Assembly (NCBI GenBank): GCA_019744775.1
Contig: JAIETZ010000011.1
Coordinates: forward strand, 62,001 to 126,000
From: Candidatus Obscuribacterales bacterium
GTDB taxonomy: Bacteria; Cyanobacteriota; Vampirovibrionia; Obscuribacterales; Obscuribacteraceae
DNA length: 64,000 nucleotides
Direction: 5' to 3'
Part shown: one piece after another, positions 51,993-61,633 of the stretch
Numbering within the stretch: position 1 is the first letter of the stretch
How the letters are laid out: every line of letters begins with the position of its first letter
The notes under the pieces: model-generated
The model's input: the letters and a program-made list of their open reading frames with translations, nothing else
Told to the model about the DNA's origin: nothing
The model's database searches: none
Made by a program: the position numbers and the translations under genes

Positions 51993-53303
51993 TCATGAAA
52001 CCAGCGAACCCCTCAAGGCCCAAGGGTTTGCGGCTTCTATGCGTACGTTTACCAATTTGCCAATAAGGCTGTCATCGCCCACGAAGTTAACAATTTTGTT
52101 GGTTCTAGTCCGCCCGCTGACCCGTTCAGGGTTTCTTTGGCTACGACCTTCAACCAGAACCTCACAAACGGTATCCAGGCAACGCTTATTGCGGCGGTGC
52201 GAAACTTCCGATACGACTGTGTTCAAAAAGCGCAGTCTTTCGTTTTTCACTTCTTCCGGCACTTGGTCAGGCCAGTTAGCTGCCGGCGTATGTGGACGTG
52301 GCGAGTAAGCCGCCGTGTTAACTGCATCAAAACACATCTCTTCCACTAAATTTACTGTGTTCATGAATTCCTGATCTGTTTCACCAGGAAAACCAACAAT
52401 AAGGTCGCTTGTTAGTGCTGCATCAGGAATGCGATCGCGAACTTGGCTCGCTACTTTTCTGTAGAAGTCGACATTGTAACCACGCGCCATGCGTCGCAAT
52501 GTTCTGTCGTCACCAGCCTGAATAGGCAAATGGAAATATTCGCAAGCACTAGGAACTTTTGCTACGGCATCAATAATTTCCGGATTTAGATCGCGCGGGT
52601 GACCGGTAAGAAAACGAATGCGTTTGATGGCATCTTGTTCACCAATCATTTCTATCAAATGTCCAAGATGTCTAACAGGATCTAAATCATGCCCGTAAGC
52701 AGTAACGTTTTGTCCAAGCAACGTCACTTCCTTGTAGCCGACATCGACAAGTTCTTTTATCTCTTGCAAGATAACGTCAGGCGTACGGCTTTTTTCTCTG
52801 CCGCGTACATAGGGAACTATGCAATAAGTACAGTTGTAATCACAGCCGTAAATTACCGACACCCAAGCACTGAAATCGTTTTGTCTAATTACAGGTGTCT
52901 CCGGCAAATCATCCGGCAACTCTGTAAACAGCTCAGCTATGCGCTCGCCCTTTTCCGCCTGCAAAACCAAATCAGGAAGCCTATGTAAGTTGTGTGTGCC
53001 GAAAACCAGATTGACATAAGAGCATCTCTTCAAAAGATCTTCGCCCATGTCTTGCGCGACACAGCCACCGACTGCAATAAGAGAGCCGTCTCTTTTATGC
53101 TTATTCCAATGGCCTAGATAACTAAATACTTTGTCCTCAGCACCTTCGCGAATGGCGCAAGTGTTGAGAATCATCAAGTCAGCGTTTTTTTCGTTGTCCG
53201 TCTGCGCATAGCCAATTTCATCAAGCAAACCAAGCATATGCTCAGAGTCAGACTTATTCATCTGACATCCAAATGTCTCAATGTAAACTTGCTTCGTAGC
53301 CAA
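51993..53303 (-). CDS. miaB: tRNA-2-methylthio-N6-dimethylallyladenosine synthase
   Basis: Radical-SAM methylthiotransferase acting on A37 of tRNAs. N-terminal UPF0004 domain with three Cys for the auxiliary cluster (TFGCQMNKSDSE, LNTCAIREGA, GGCVAQD), the radical SAM motif GCDYNCTYCIVPYVRG (CxxxCxxC), SDLIVGFPGETDQEF and a C-terminal TRAM domain. 436 residues. A 61-residue gene starts upstream 2 bp away on the same strand. Confidence 0.95.
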   Translation of the reverse strand: MATKQVYIETFGCQMNKSDSEHMLGLLDEIGYAQTDNEKNADLMILNTCAIREGAEDKVFSYLGHWNKHKRDGSLIAVGGCVAQDMGEDLLKRCSYVNLVFGTHNLHRLPDLVLQAEKGERIAELFTELPDDLPETPVIRQNDFSAWVSVIYGCDYNCTYCIVPYVRGREKSRTPDVILQEIKELVDVGYKEVTLLGQNVTAYGHDLDPVRHLGHLIEMIGEQDAIKRIRFLTGHPRDLNPEIIDAVAKVPSACEYFHLPIQAGDDRTLRRMARGYNVDFYRKVASQVRDRIPDAALTSDLIVGFPGETDQEFMNTVNLVEEMCFDAVNTAAYSPRPHTPAANWPDQVPEEVKNERLRFLNTVVSEVSHRRNKRCLDTVCEVLVEGRSQRNPERVSGRTRTNKIVNFVGDDSLIGKLVNVRIEAANPWALRGSLVS

Positions 53304-53305
53304 AT

Positions 53306-53491
53306 CTAGTACCGGCTTAGGAGCTGCTCTCTTTCTTTGATGCGCTCAAGCAGATTTTCACAGGAGTTGCGAATCCATTCCATGCGCCCTTCATGTGAGG
53401 ATGGCACTTCGTGCTCTTCATGGATTTTCGGGTAGATCACCTCGGCACTGCCGTCTTGATTGTGATCCACGTACATCGTAAATTTCAACAT
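53306..53491 (-). CDS. Small hypothetical protein upstream of miaB
   Basis: A 61-residue acidic protein: MLKFTMYVDHNQDGSAEVIY then a helical C-terminus ENLLERIKEREQLL. The start at 53491 has a G-rich stretch (GGGGCGGG) upstream; a start at 53515 is less likely. It ends 2 bp before miaB and may be translationally coupled. No known family. Confidence 0.5.
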   Translation of the reverse strand: MLKFTMYVDHNQDGSAEVIYPKIHEEHEVPSSHEGRMEWIRNSCENLLERIKEREQLLSRY

Positions 53492-53510
53492 TTCCCGCCC
53501 CGCCAGTAGG

Positions 53511-53550
53511 CTCACCGGATATCGCCAAGTTATAACTCATGGCCGGTGAG
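53511..53550. promoter_or_regulatory. Inverted repeat upstream of the miaB transcript
   Basis: CTCACCGG (53511-53518) and CCGGTGAG (53543-53550) are perfect 8-bp complements 24 nt apart, 20 bp upstream of the small gene. It may be an operator or 5'UTR hairpin; no T-run follows. Confidence 0.35.
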
Positions 53551-53617
53551 TCAGTCATTATATCGCCTCAAAGATAAGAGCACGCTCATTATGCGACTCT
53601 CATTTAATTGTCAGGCG

Positions 53618-54424
53618 CTAGAGGCAATTCTTGTGAATGGCTAAGACACAGCGCAACGATGGGTCTGCGAAGGGCGCCTTGAGAGGATGAAGTGAATGCC
53701 CGTGAAATAACAAAAAGTTATTCGCCATGAGAAATTCTTTTGTCTCTCTGCCACACCCATCTATTAGAACTGCTTTGACTCTATTCTTCTCAATAAGGTT
53801 ACTTGCTCCAGCTAATATCTTCGTCTCGTGACCTTCGGCATCCAATTTAATTACTAGAGAATCACTGGCAAACGTAAAACTATCGAGACGTCTGCATTTG
53901 ATTGTGTGTTGTTTGTCCAGAAGTTGTTTCATGCCGGAATGTTGCAGTGGTGCAAATGCACCGGATGTCACACCCTCACAAAAAATCATTTCTTCTTCTG
54001 CGTCGGATAGACCTAATTGATACAACTCGGCATCTTTTCCTGCCATTGTTTTTGTCAATCGAACAAACGTGTCAGGGTTCGGTTCGAAGGCGTACATTTT
54101 TACATCGGCAATGCTGCCCACACGCGACAATACTGACGAAAACAAACCCACATTGGCACCAACATCAATAAATGCATCGCCCTTTCTCAAGAGAAAAGCA
54201 ATATTTATAAGAGGTCCAGTTTCGTCACGAAGCAGCGCGCACATCTGCACAAAATCATACGCACGGATACAACCAATTTCTTGTCTACTGTTTACATACA
54301 GCGGCGACCCAAAAAGATCTATCGTCTTGTCGTATTCAGGCACAAGCAAACTCGTCAAAAGCGAACGTAACTTCGGTCGATTGAGGATATGCTTGTAAAA
54401 GATGTTGTAAATCAGTCGCTGCAT
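53618..54424 (-). CDS. FkbM-family SAM-dependent methyltransferase
   Basis: A 268-residue methyltransferase: GDAFIDVGANVGLFSSVLSR is the SAM motif I, MYAFEPNPDTFVRLTKTM the acidic loop, and VIKLDAEGHETKILAGA the FkbM signature. Family members methylate hydroxyls of sugars, lipids or natural products. It stands alone between the miaB group and the YD-like genes; the substrate is unknown. Confidence 0.88.
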   Translation of the reverse strand: MQRLIYNIFYKHILNRPKLRSLLTSLLVPEYDKTIDLFGSPLYVNSRQEIGCIRAYDFVQMCALLRDETGPLINIAFLLRKGDAFIDVGANVGLFSSVLSRVGSIADVKMYAFEPNPDTFVRLTKTMAGKDAELYQLGLSDAEEEMIFCEGVTSGAFAPLQHSGMKQLLDKQHTIKCRRLDSFTFASDSLVIKLDAEGHETKILAGASNLIEKNRVKAVLIDGCGRETKEFLMANNFLLFHGHSLHPLKAPFADPSLRCVLAIHKNCL

Positions 54425-54445
54425 TTACGCAACATGATATAGCAG

Positions 54446-55867
54446 TTATGGTTGGACTTCAACGTCGACTATATCTTCGTGCGGTGCGCTTTTCGCAGCT
54501 GTTTTCGCCGCGCTTTCGCCTGCCTCTTCAACAACTTCACCTTGAACAGTATGTTCAGCTTGCTTAGCCCAAGGACGATCGCGCCATGAATTGAAGGCAT
54601 CGCCGGCGCCACCGGCCTTCGGCTTGAATTGGCTGGCGCCATCTTCAAGCAGCCCGGCAACTGAACCTGCTTCACCTGCTGCACCTGCACGTCCGAAGCG
54701 CCCAAGTCCTTTTAAAGGCGCCAGCAACATAACGGCTTGAGCTGCAGTCTGCCCAAATGTTCTAGGATCTTTTAGATATTCTCCAGCTCGTCCTATGTCG
54801 GAACCAATATCGGGAGCACCACCGTAATAGTTGGCTGCAGTTGCTAGTGGATCTATCACCGCATGAGCAATGTCACCAGCGGTTCCAACCGGTGTCATTA
54901 AAGTACCGATGCCTCTAACCAGCATGTCACGCACAGCATGACCTGCATAATCAGTCGGCGCGATTGGTCCGAATACTTGATTCATTGTCTGCTCAGTTGC
55001 ATTTTCTGCCTGCTGCACAATTGCATTTTCGGGTCGATGCGGAGAAACCAAGTTGGCTAGACCTATGACGGCGTGAGCAACTTCACCTACAAATCCGGAC
55101 ACTGCCTGTTCAGCCGGTTTTAGAAAATCCGGAGTAATTTGGTTAATAGCCCCATCAAAAGCTTGACCTATACCGTCAATAATTCCAATAGTTGCGTTGT
55201 GCATCATTTGGTCTCGTTCTGCCACCGTGAGATCCGGTGGATTTACGTTTTGCGGCTCGCCGGTGTTCGCAAATGCATTGCCCTGCATTCTTAGCTCAGC
55301 TTTTTCTTGCCCCGAGTACGAAGACATTTCTCTTTGTGCGTCTTTCTTCTCGTTGCCGTTGGCATCGTAATGAGAGACATATTTCTTGTCGTAATTGACG
55401 AACTTAAATTCACCATCTTTGCCGACAATCATTTGTCCGCGCATATGGGATTTGCCATCCGTCTGATTCCATTGGTTTGGATCTTTCTTGTCCCGCTCCC
55501 ACTGGTGACCGTTTTTGTCAGTGTAGTTCGTTAGGTGTCCTTCTTTATCGTAAGTAAACTTGCGAGACTTGCCGTCTTCGTACTTCACTTCAGAGACGCG
55601 CTTATGACCATTGGGACCATCTTCGAGCGTCGCGCCATTTTTCGGTTTATCCGAATGCATTTTGCTGAAGTCGCTAACAATTTCCGTCTTAGCAAGGTGC
55701 CCTTTCTCCATTTGCTGTTGCGCCATAGCAATAGTTTGGCTGGCATCGGTCGCTTTATGATCTGCGTGATCTTTATAAGCCTGTTCGGATGAACCAGTCA
55801 GATTTTTGCTTTCCGGTTGCTTTGATTGTTTATCCGGCTTTTCATTTTGACGTTCGGCTGAACTCAT
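54446..55867 (-). CDS. Large hypothetical protein with a YD-like domain, paralogue of the next gene
   Basis: Residues about 80-200 carry a beta-rich block with YD/RHS-like repeats: RVSEVKYEDGKSRKFTYDKE, GHLTNYTDKNGHQWERD, GQMIVGKDGEFKFVNYDKKY and VSHYDANGNEK. The neighbouring gene has the same block in the same order. The rest (220-473) is helical with Gly/Ala-rich parts and resembles no family I know; the N-terminus is polar without a signal peptide. RHS-like blocks suggest an exported toxin or wall-bound protein, but no secretion signal or toxin domain is evident. Confidence 0.65.
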   Translation of the reverse strand: MSSAERQNEKPDKQSKQPESKNLTGSSEQAYKDHADHKATDASQTIAMAQQQMEKGHLAKTEIVSDFSKMHSDKPKNGATLEDGPNGHKRVSEVKYEDGKSRKFTYDKEGHLTNYTDKNGHQWERDKKDPNQWNQTDGKSHMRGQMIVGKDGEFKFVNYDKKYVSHYDANGNEKKDAQREMSSYSGQEKAELRMQGNAFANTGEPQNVNPPDLTVAERDQMMHNATIGIIDGIGQAFDGAINQITPDFLKPAEQAVSGFVGEVAHAVIGLANLVSPHRPENAIVQQAENATEQTMNQVFGPIAPTDYAGHAVRDMLVRGIGTLMTPVGTAGDIAHAVIDPLATAANYYGGAPDIGSDIGRAGEYLKDPRTFGQTAAQAVMLLAPLKGLGRFGRAGAAGEAGSVAGLLEDGASQFKPKAGGAGDAFNSWRDRPWAKQAEHTVQGEVVEEAGESAAKTAAKSAPHEDIVDVEVQP

Positions 55868-55989
55868 GACTCAATACATCTCCCTAAACCTTGACCGAAT
55901 GGCGATTTGGTCCACCCCATAATCTGATATACCCCTCGATGGCTCGTTTCTGGACAAATATGGGTCGGTGAAGGAATAAAGTTAATTTT

Positions 55990-57120
55990 CTAGGCTATGT
56001 CCGATGTACCGTAGGCAGAACTAGTCTTTCCGCCCGTCAGCCTATAGACCATTTCGCCATAAAAGCGAAACTTTTGACTATTGCGCTCTCTTGGCGGGAT
56101 TGCTTGCATCTCCGACCTTAGTTGCTCAAGCGGCAATGCACTGATACGAGCTATTTCGGCAGGCTCAAGACCAAAATTGCGAGCAAAGGCGGCAATTTCT
56201 GCCGGCGTAAGCGGAGTCCCAGCCTGTTGGTCCACTGGTTGCGGTTTTGGTTCGCTAGTTGTTGCCGGTGGAATAGTTTGGTCTGGTTTCACAGGCTCCG
56301 GCTTCTCGGGCTCCGGTTGCGGTTTTGGCTCGGTAGATGTCTCTGGTGGAACACTTTGATCTGGCTTCACCGGATCCGGCATCTCTGGCTCTGGCTGCGG
56401 TTTTGGCTCGGCAGACGTCTCTGGTGGAACAGTTGGATCTGGCTTCACCGGATGCGTATCCGGCTGCGGTCTTGGCTCGGAAGTTGCCTCCGGAGGTAGA
56501 GGTTGATCTTGCTTTGGTTTTTCCAGTGAATCTTGAGGCAAGCCAGTGGCAGCAAATTGCTTGCCGGCAGCTTCAAGAGCAATCAAATCTTCTTTGGAGT
56601 ACTCATCATATTTTTTCTGCGCATCAACCTTTTCTTTTCCGTCAGCACCATAATGCGAAACATAGTCCTTATCATGATTGATAAAGGTAAACGAACCGTC
56701 CTTACCGACAATCATTTCACCATGCAAAACACTTTTGCCATCTTGCTGCGTCCATGCATCAGGTGCCGAAAATTTCCAAAGGTGTCCATCCTTATCTTTA
56801 TACGTGTCTATCTGACCGTCTTTGTAAGTGAATTGTCTGGATGTGCCATCTGCATAGTTAATTGACTCAACCCGTCCGTTCTCATCCAACACTGGCGGAT
56901 TGGGCGGAGCATCAGACAGCTTTTCGAGTGCGCTATCGTGAAACTCTACTGGCGGCAAAGTACCGTCCCCAGCATTCTTGAAGCGGTGACTGTCAGCATC
57001 ATAAGCAAGCTTTGATTGAGCGTAAAGGTCGGCTACCGATCCACCTGAATGTGTATCGAAAGCATCTGTACGAAACTTGGGTAAGTCCAAATCTGTAGAG
57101 TCTTGTTCTGGTCTAAACAT
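55990..57120 (-). CDS. YD-like domain protein with Pro-rich tandem repeats
   Basis: Residues about 65-200 match the paralogue upstream of it: RVESINYADGTSRQFTYKDG, DTYKDKDGHLWKF, GEMIVGKDGSFTFINHDKDY and VSHYGADGKEK. Then a Pro/Glu/Lys-rich spacer of three to four 26-residue units (PVKPDQSVPPETSTEPKPQP type), and a C-terminal helical domain (TPAEIAAFARNFGLEPAEIA) of about 70 residues. The spacer looks like a wall- or surface-spanning stalk. No signal peptide. Function unknown. Confidence 0.65.
   Translation of the reverse strand: MFRPEQDSTDLDLPKFRTDAFDTHSGGSVADLYAQSKLAYDADSHRFKNAGDGTLPPVEFHDSALEKLSDAPPNPPVLDENGRVESINYADGTSRQFTYKDGQIDTYKDKDGHLWKFSAPDAWTQQDGKSVLHGEMIVGKDGSFTFINHDKDYVSHYGADGKEKVDAQKKYDEYSKEDLIALEAAGKQFAATGLPQDSLEKPKQDQPLPPEATSEPRPQPDTHPVKPDPTVPPETSAEPKPQPEPEMPDPVKPDQSVPPETSTEPKPQPEPEKPEPVKPDQTIPPATTSEPKPQPVDQQAGTPLTPAEIAAFARNFGLEPAEIARISALPLEQLRSEMQAIPPRERNSQKFRFYGEMVYRLTGGKTSSAYGTSDIA
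56239..56480. repeat. 78-bp coding minisatellite
   Basis: The word GCGGTTTTGG recurs at 56241, 56319 and 56397, exactly 78 bp apart, with a shortened fourth unit at 56465 (GCGGTCTTGG). Each unit encodes 26 Pro-rich residues of the preceding gene. The multiple of three keeps the frame, so copy number could vary between strains without loss of the protein. Confidence 0.85.
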
Positions 57121-57234
57121 CGGACCCTCTCCTAGTAATCAACCGCTCGGCAATCCGTTGGAACGGCTGTAGTCACTAACTATCCAGCCCAGGGCAAACC
57201 TGGACAGCAGAGCAGATTAAATGTAGCAATTCGT

Positions 57235-58335
57235 TTAGAGCCGCGGCTCAACCAAGCCCTGGACCAGAATGTCGCTCCCCAGGGTGCTTATTTTCATTTG
57301 CCGAAGATTAAAGGCTTGGGTCAACAGCACTTCGGAAACATTTGCCACAGCAGGAATGGAATTAGCATCGGAAATAATCTTCGGCGCAATCAACCATTGC
57401 ACTTCATCAACCAGTCCTGACTCCAAAAGGCTACCCGCCAATCGACTACCGCCTTCGCAAAGAACACTCTGCACGTCTCTTTCCAAAAGCCCTCTCAAAA
57501 CTAATTGCAAATCGAGTCCGGCCGCATTGCTTTTCACCGCAACTATCTCTACATCTGAAAAAATCTTGTTGTCGCGTAGAGATTCTTCACTGCAGAAAAT
57601 TATTGTCTTGCCGCCGGTTGTTTTCTGGAAGACTTTCATTGCCGGATCGAGTTTGAGTTTTGAGTCGACTATAACTCGAACAGGATCTCGACTTCCTCGA
57701 ATGTCGCGAACATTCAGTTGTGGATCATCTTTTATCGCCGTGTGTGCGCCTACCATAACCGCATCATATTCATTGCGTAATTGATGAACATGCGCGCGCG
57801 CTTCAGCGCCCGTAATCCATCTACTATTGCCATGCCTGTCGGCAATTCTTCCATCAAGGGTTGTAGCCAATTTCAAACAAACCCATGGCAAACCGGTCTT
57901 AATACGTTTTACAAAAGCTCTGTTGAGCCATTGGCACTCATCTTCAAGTACACCAACTCTTGTCTCGATGCCGGCATCATTAAGTTGTTTGATACCACCA
58001 CCGGCAACTTTGGGATTGGGATCGCCCATTCCGATGACTACTCGTTTCACGCCACTGGCAATAACCGCCTCGGAACAAGGAGGTGTGCGACCATGATGAC
58101 AGCATGGTTCAAGATTGACATACAAAGTCCCGCCACGCGCTGCATCGCCTGCTTCTTTTATCGCGTGCACTTCAGCATGAGGTGTGCCTGCCTTTTCGTG
58201 AAAGCCAGAGCCGACAACTTTGCCGGTAGCATCGACAATTACCGATCCCACCATCGGATTAGGAGAAGTCCTGCCTGTAGCTTTACTAGCAAGCTCCAAG
58301 CAGGACAACATGTGGACTATGTCAATATCATCCAA
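57235..58335 (-). CDS. ribD: Bifunctional riboflavin deaminase/reductase
   Basis: Two steps of riboflavin synthesis. N-terminal deaminase: zinc motif HAEVHAIKEAGDAARG and PCCHHGRTPPCSEAVI; C-terminal reductase: LKLATTLDGRIAD, SRWITGAEARAHVHQLRNEYDAVMVGAHT and VLCEGGSRLAGSLLESGLVDEVQW. 366 residues. It overlaps the phosphofructokinase gene by 8 bp and is downstream of it on the same strand. Confidence 0.95.
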   Translation of the reverse strand: MDDIDIVHMLSCLELASKATGRTSPNPMVGSVIVDATGKVVGSGFHEKAGTPHAEVHAIKEAGDAARGGTLYVNLEPCCHHGRTPPCSEAVIASGVKRVVIGMGDPNPKVAGGGIKQLNDAGIETRVGVLEDECQWLNRAFVKRIKTGLPWVCLKLATTLDGRIADRHGNSRWITGAEARAHVHQLRNEYDAVMVGAHTAIKDDPQLNVRDIRGSRDPVRVIVDSKLKLDPAMKVFQKTTGGKTIIFCSEESLRDNKIFSDVEIVAVKSNAAGLDLQLVLRGLLERDVQSVLCEGGSRLAGSLLESGLVDEVQWLIAPKIISDANSIPAVANVSEVLLTQAFNLRQMKISTLGSDILVQGLVEPRL

Positions 58336-59356
58336 AAAAGACTTCCGCCACTTTGTTGTAGAGACTCATATCAAGTGTCTTCAGTTTACCGACGCCGGCT
58401 TCGATTGGCACATCGACTATCTGGCTGCCATTCAAAGCAACCATGCGACCAAACTTGTTGGAATGAACAAGCTCAGCAGCAGCTACGCCAAAGCGTGTTG
58501 CCAAAACGCGATCAAATGCAGTCGGTGATCCACCACGCTGAATGTGACCGAGCACTACAGCACGTGTTTCACACCCTGTTTCTTTCTCAATTATTTTGGA
58601 CAGACGTTCGCCAATGCCACCGAGAATTACGTGACCGAAAGCATCAACTTCTTGAGACTTAAGCACTTCTTCGTCTTGCAACTTAGCGCCTTCTGCGACA
58701 ACGATAATCGAATAACGGTGTCCTTGCTTCTTACGCTTATTAACAACTTCAACTACATCTTTCAATGCAGTCGCTTTTTCCGGCACCATGATGTAGTGAG
58801 CGCCACCAGCTATGCCGCCGTAGCAAGCGATCCAACCAGCGTGACGTCCCATTACTTCGCAGACGAGAACTCTGTCGTGTGATTCAGCTGTTGTGTGCAA
58901 TCTATCAATACACTCGGTAACGATACTTACAGCTGTATCAAAACCAAAGGTAAAGTCGGTTGCATCCAAGTCGTTATCAATTGTCTTTGGAACACAAACA
59001 ATATTCAAACCGAAATCTTTGTTCAATTTAAAAGCAACACCGCAAGTATCTTCACCACCGACAGCAATTAATGCGTCTAATTTATTGGCTTTCAAATTTT
59101 CAACAATCTTTTGCGGGCCGCCTTCAACTTTGTACGGATTGGTACGCGAAGTTTTGAGAATTGTGCCACCTTGCTGCAACAAGTTGTATGTATCATCAAG
59201 CGCAAGCGGCATCGTCTTATTCTCGATAGGACCACGCCAGCCTTCCATGAAGCCGATTACTTCAGAACCTTTTTCATGGCTGCGTGTTACGACAGCACGA
59301 ATAACTGCATTAAGACCTGGGCAATCACCACCACCCGTTAATATGCCAATCCGCAT
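58328..59356 (-). CDS. Phosphofructokinase, probably pyrophosphate-dependent
   Basis: A PfkA-superfamily enzyme of 342 residues. Phosphate-donor motif: IAVGGEDTCGVAF (Gly100, Gly101, Glu102, Asp103), and PKTIDNDLDATDFTFGFDT (about 123-141). ATP enzymes such as E. coli PfkA have GGDGS and PGTIDND; Asp in place of the second Gly and Lys in PKTIDND mark the pyrophosphate-using and related clade. It phosphorylates fructose 6-phosphate, reversibly if PPi is used. It overlaps ribD by 8 bp. Confidence 0.88.
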   Translation of the reverse strand: MRIGILTGGGDCPGLNAVIRAVVTRSHEKGSEVIGFMEGWRGPIENKTMPLALDDTYNLLQQGGTILKTSRTNPYKVEGGPQKIVENLKANKLDALIAVGGEDTCGVAFKLNKDFGLNIVCVPKTIDNDLDATDFTFGFDTAVSIVTECIDRLHTTAESHDRVLVCEVMGRHAGWIACYGGIAGGAHYIMVPEKATALKDVVEVVNKRKKQGHRYSIIVVAEGAKLQDEEVLKSQEVDAFGHVILGGIGERLSKIIEKETGCETRAVVLGHIQRGGSPTAFDRVLATRFGVAAAELVHSNKFGRMVALNGSQIVDVPIEAGVGKLKTLDMSLYNKVAEVFFG

Positions 59357-59545
59357 TCGTATCTCCTTGTTTAAAGCGCATAGGATCAGTAGCTTCGCTT
59401 GCCATCTGTCCGTTCATCCGTTCAAATGAATAATCAATTTTACAGTTAAGTCCCTATTTCGTTGCTCTAACAAGGCTTCATGATCTACACTAAACCTCAT
59501 CGATAGCAAACCCCGACTGCGCCCAACTGGGCTGGAGGCTGGCAC

Positions 59546-60685
59546 TTGAATCTCTACGAATATGAAGCGAAAGAAATCTTTGCTGACTATGGCATCACCA
59601 TTCCGCCTGGTGTGCGCATTACCAAACCTGAACAATTGGCTGGAATACACTTCGGATATCCACTGACACTAAAATGTCAGGTGCTCACTGGTGGACGCGG
59701 CAAAGCCGGCGGCATCAAGTTCGGTAAGGACTTAAAAGACGCTCAAGCTCTTGCCAAGGATCTCCTCCAACTTTCCATCAAAGGCATCAAGACAGACAGT
59801 CTTTTGGTTGAGCCAAAAGTTGCTATCGCCAAAGAGCTTTACTTGGCAGTCACACTCGATCGCTCACGCGGTTGCCCAATTTTCATTGCCAGCGCCGAAG
59901 GCGGCGTAGAAATTGAATCATCAGGCAAAGTTGTCACAATGCCGATTCCATATCCGTTCCATCCATATGTAGCGCGCGAGTTGGCCAAGCAGTTGGGACT
60001 TTCTAAAAAGGTTCTCAATAAAGTTGCTGACATTGCCACCAAACTTTATCAGTGCTACGACGAATTGGATCTCGATCTGGCTGAAATCAATCCTTTGGTT
60101 ATCACGGAAGGCGACGATGTCTTGGCACTCGACGGCAAGATTGTCGTCAACGATGACTCAATAGACAGACATCCGGAATTCCAAGGTTGGGAAAAGGATC
60201 ACCTCGCCGGTCTTAGCGATCGCGAAGCTCGCGCAAAAATGCTCGGCTTGAACCTAGTCGAATTGGACGGCAATATCGGTATTCTCTGCAACGGCGCAGG
60301 ACTAACAATGGCCACCATGGACATGGTCAAATACTTCGGCGGAGAGCCGGCCAACTTCTTGGATGTTGGCGGCGGCTCCGATAAAGACAAGACACTCTTT
60401 GCTTTGGATATCGTCAATGAGAATCCGGACGTAAAAGTAATCTTGTTGAACATCCTGGGTGGTATCACTGCCTGTGATGAAGTTGCTGGAGCTCTGATTG
60501 AATTCATCAAACAGAATCCGCATCGTCAAATGGTTGTCCGTCTACGCGGCAACAATCAAGACAAGGCAGCAGAAATGCTTGCTAAATCAGGATTGAAACT
60601 GATACCGGATTTGGAAACAGCTGTAAAAGAAGCTGTGGCTAAATCAAAATCAATTGCTTCTACTAAAGAAGTAGCAAAAGTATAA
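59546..60685 (+). CDS. sucC: Succinyl-CoA synthetase beta subunit
   Basis: ATP-grasp subunit: NLYEYEAKEIFADYGI, LKCQVLTGGRGKAGGIKFGK, DLAEINPLVITEGDDVLALDGKI, and LDVGGGSDKDKTL with ILLNILGGITACDEVA in the ligase domain. 379 residues. The start is TTG at 59546 with GGAGG 7 nt upstream. It is followed 15 bp later by sucD. The pair makes ATP or GTP from succinyl-CoA in the TCA cycle. Confidence 0.95.
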   Translation: MNLYEYEAKEIFADYGITIPPGVRITKPEQLAGIHFGYPLTLKCQVLTGGRGKAGGIKFGKDLKDAQALAKDLLQLSIKGIKTDSLLVEPKVAIAKELYLAVTLDRSRGCPIFIASAEGGVEIESSGKVVTMPIPYPFHPYVARELAKQLGLSKKVLNKVADIATKLYQCYDELDLDLAEINPLVITEGDDVLALDGKIVVNDDSIDRHPEFQGWEKDHLAGLSDREARAKMLGLNLVELDGNIGILCNGAGLTMATMDMVKYFGGEPANFLDVGGGSDKDKTLFALDIVNENPDVKVILLNILGGITACDEVAGALIEFIKQNPHRQMVVRLRGNNQDKAAEMLAKSGLKLIPDLETAVKEAVAKSKSIASTKEVAKV

Positions 60686-60700
60686 AGGGGCGAATAAACA

Positions 60701-61582
60701 ATGATTTTAGTTAACAAAGAAACCAAAGTTATCGTGCAAGGCGCCACCGGAAAGATGGGCGCAACTCATACCAAACGTATGCTCGATTACGGAACCAAAG
60801 TCGTTGCCGGTGTTACACCAGGCAAAGGCGGAGAAACAATTCATGGCGTGCCTGTTTATGACACGGTTGCTGAAGCAGTAAGAGCAACAGGTGCCGATTG
60901 CTCAGTCAGCTTTGTGCCACCATACTTGGCACTCGATGGCGGCTGCGAAGCAATTGATGCAGGCGTCGGTCTTGTTTGTGTGATTACCGAAGGTATTCCA
61001 CCAAATGACACAGCTAAATTGGTTGCTGAAGCTAAGCGCAAAGGCATTCAACTAGTTGGACCGAACTGCCCTGGAATTATTTCCCCAGGAGCAAGCCTTA
61101 TTGGTATTTTGCCAGGCAATATTTTCAAGCCAGGAAAAATCGGCATGATTAGCCGTAGCGGCACATTGACCTACGAAATTGCTTTGGCTTTGAGCGAAAA
61201 CGGTCAGGGTCAATCAACTTGCGTAGGCATTGGTGGCGACCCTGTTAAAGGCATGGGCAATCTTGAACTGCTAAGCATGTTCAATGATGATCCAGGCACC
61301 GAGCTAATTGTTCTAATCGGTGAAATTGGCGGTACGGCTGAAGAGGAAGCTGCTGCCTACATCAAGAAGAACATCCGCAAGCCGGTCGTTGCCTACATCG
61401 CCGGACAAACCGCACCTCCAGGAAAGCGCATGGGTCACGCCGGTGCCGTCATTGAAGGTGGTAAGGGCACAGCTGAGTCCAAGATGAAAGCCTTCAAGGA
61501 AGTGGGCATCGAAGTAGCCGTCACTCCGATTGAAGTCGTTGAGCTGGTCAACAAGGCTGCCAAGCAGTTGGTCAGCAAGTAA
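60701..61582 (+). CDS. sucD: Succinyl-CoA synthetase alpha subunit
   Basis: CoA-binding Rossmann domain ([48 protein letters not shown]) and ligase domain with [11 protein letters not shown] and the phosphorylated His in [19 protein letters not shown]. 293 residues. A strong terminator lies 17 bp after the stop, so sucCD forms a closed transcription unit. Confidence 0.95.
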   Translation: MILVNKETKVIVQGATGKMGATHTKRMLDYGTKVVAGVTPGKGGETIHGVPVYDTVAEAVRATGADCSVSFVPPYLALDGGCEAIDAGVGLVCVITEGIPPNDTAKLVAEAKRKGIQLVGPNCPGIISPGASLIGILPGNIFKPGKIGMISRSGTLTYEIALALSENGQGQSTCVGIGGDPVKGMGNLELLSMFNDDPGTELIVLIGEIGGTAEEEAAAYIKKNIRKPVVAYIAGQTAPPGKRMGHAGAVIEGGKGTAESKMKAFKEVGIEVAVTPIEVVELVNKAAKQLVSK

Positions 61583-61599
61583 TTGCGGCAATTTGCACA

Positions 61600-61633
61600 A
61601 AGGGAACCCCGGCATGGCTGGGGTTCCCTTTTA
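61600..61633 (+). terminator. Terminator of sucCD
   Basis: AAGGGAACCCC (61600-61610) pairs with GGGGTTCCCTT (61620-61630) through a 9-nt loop, followed by TTAT. It lies directly after the sucD stop. Confidence 0.9.

Noticed and set aside
56081-56499. Plus-strand open frames across the 78-bp repeats
   Set aside because: They are antisense readings of the Pro-rich repeat and contain Trp/Leu/Gly runs without any motif.
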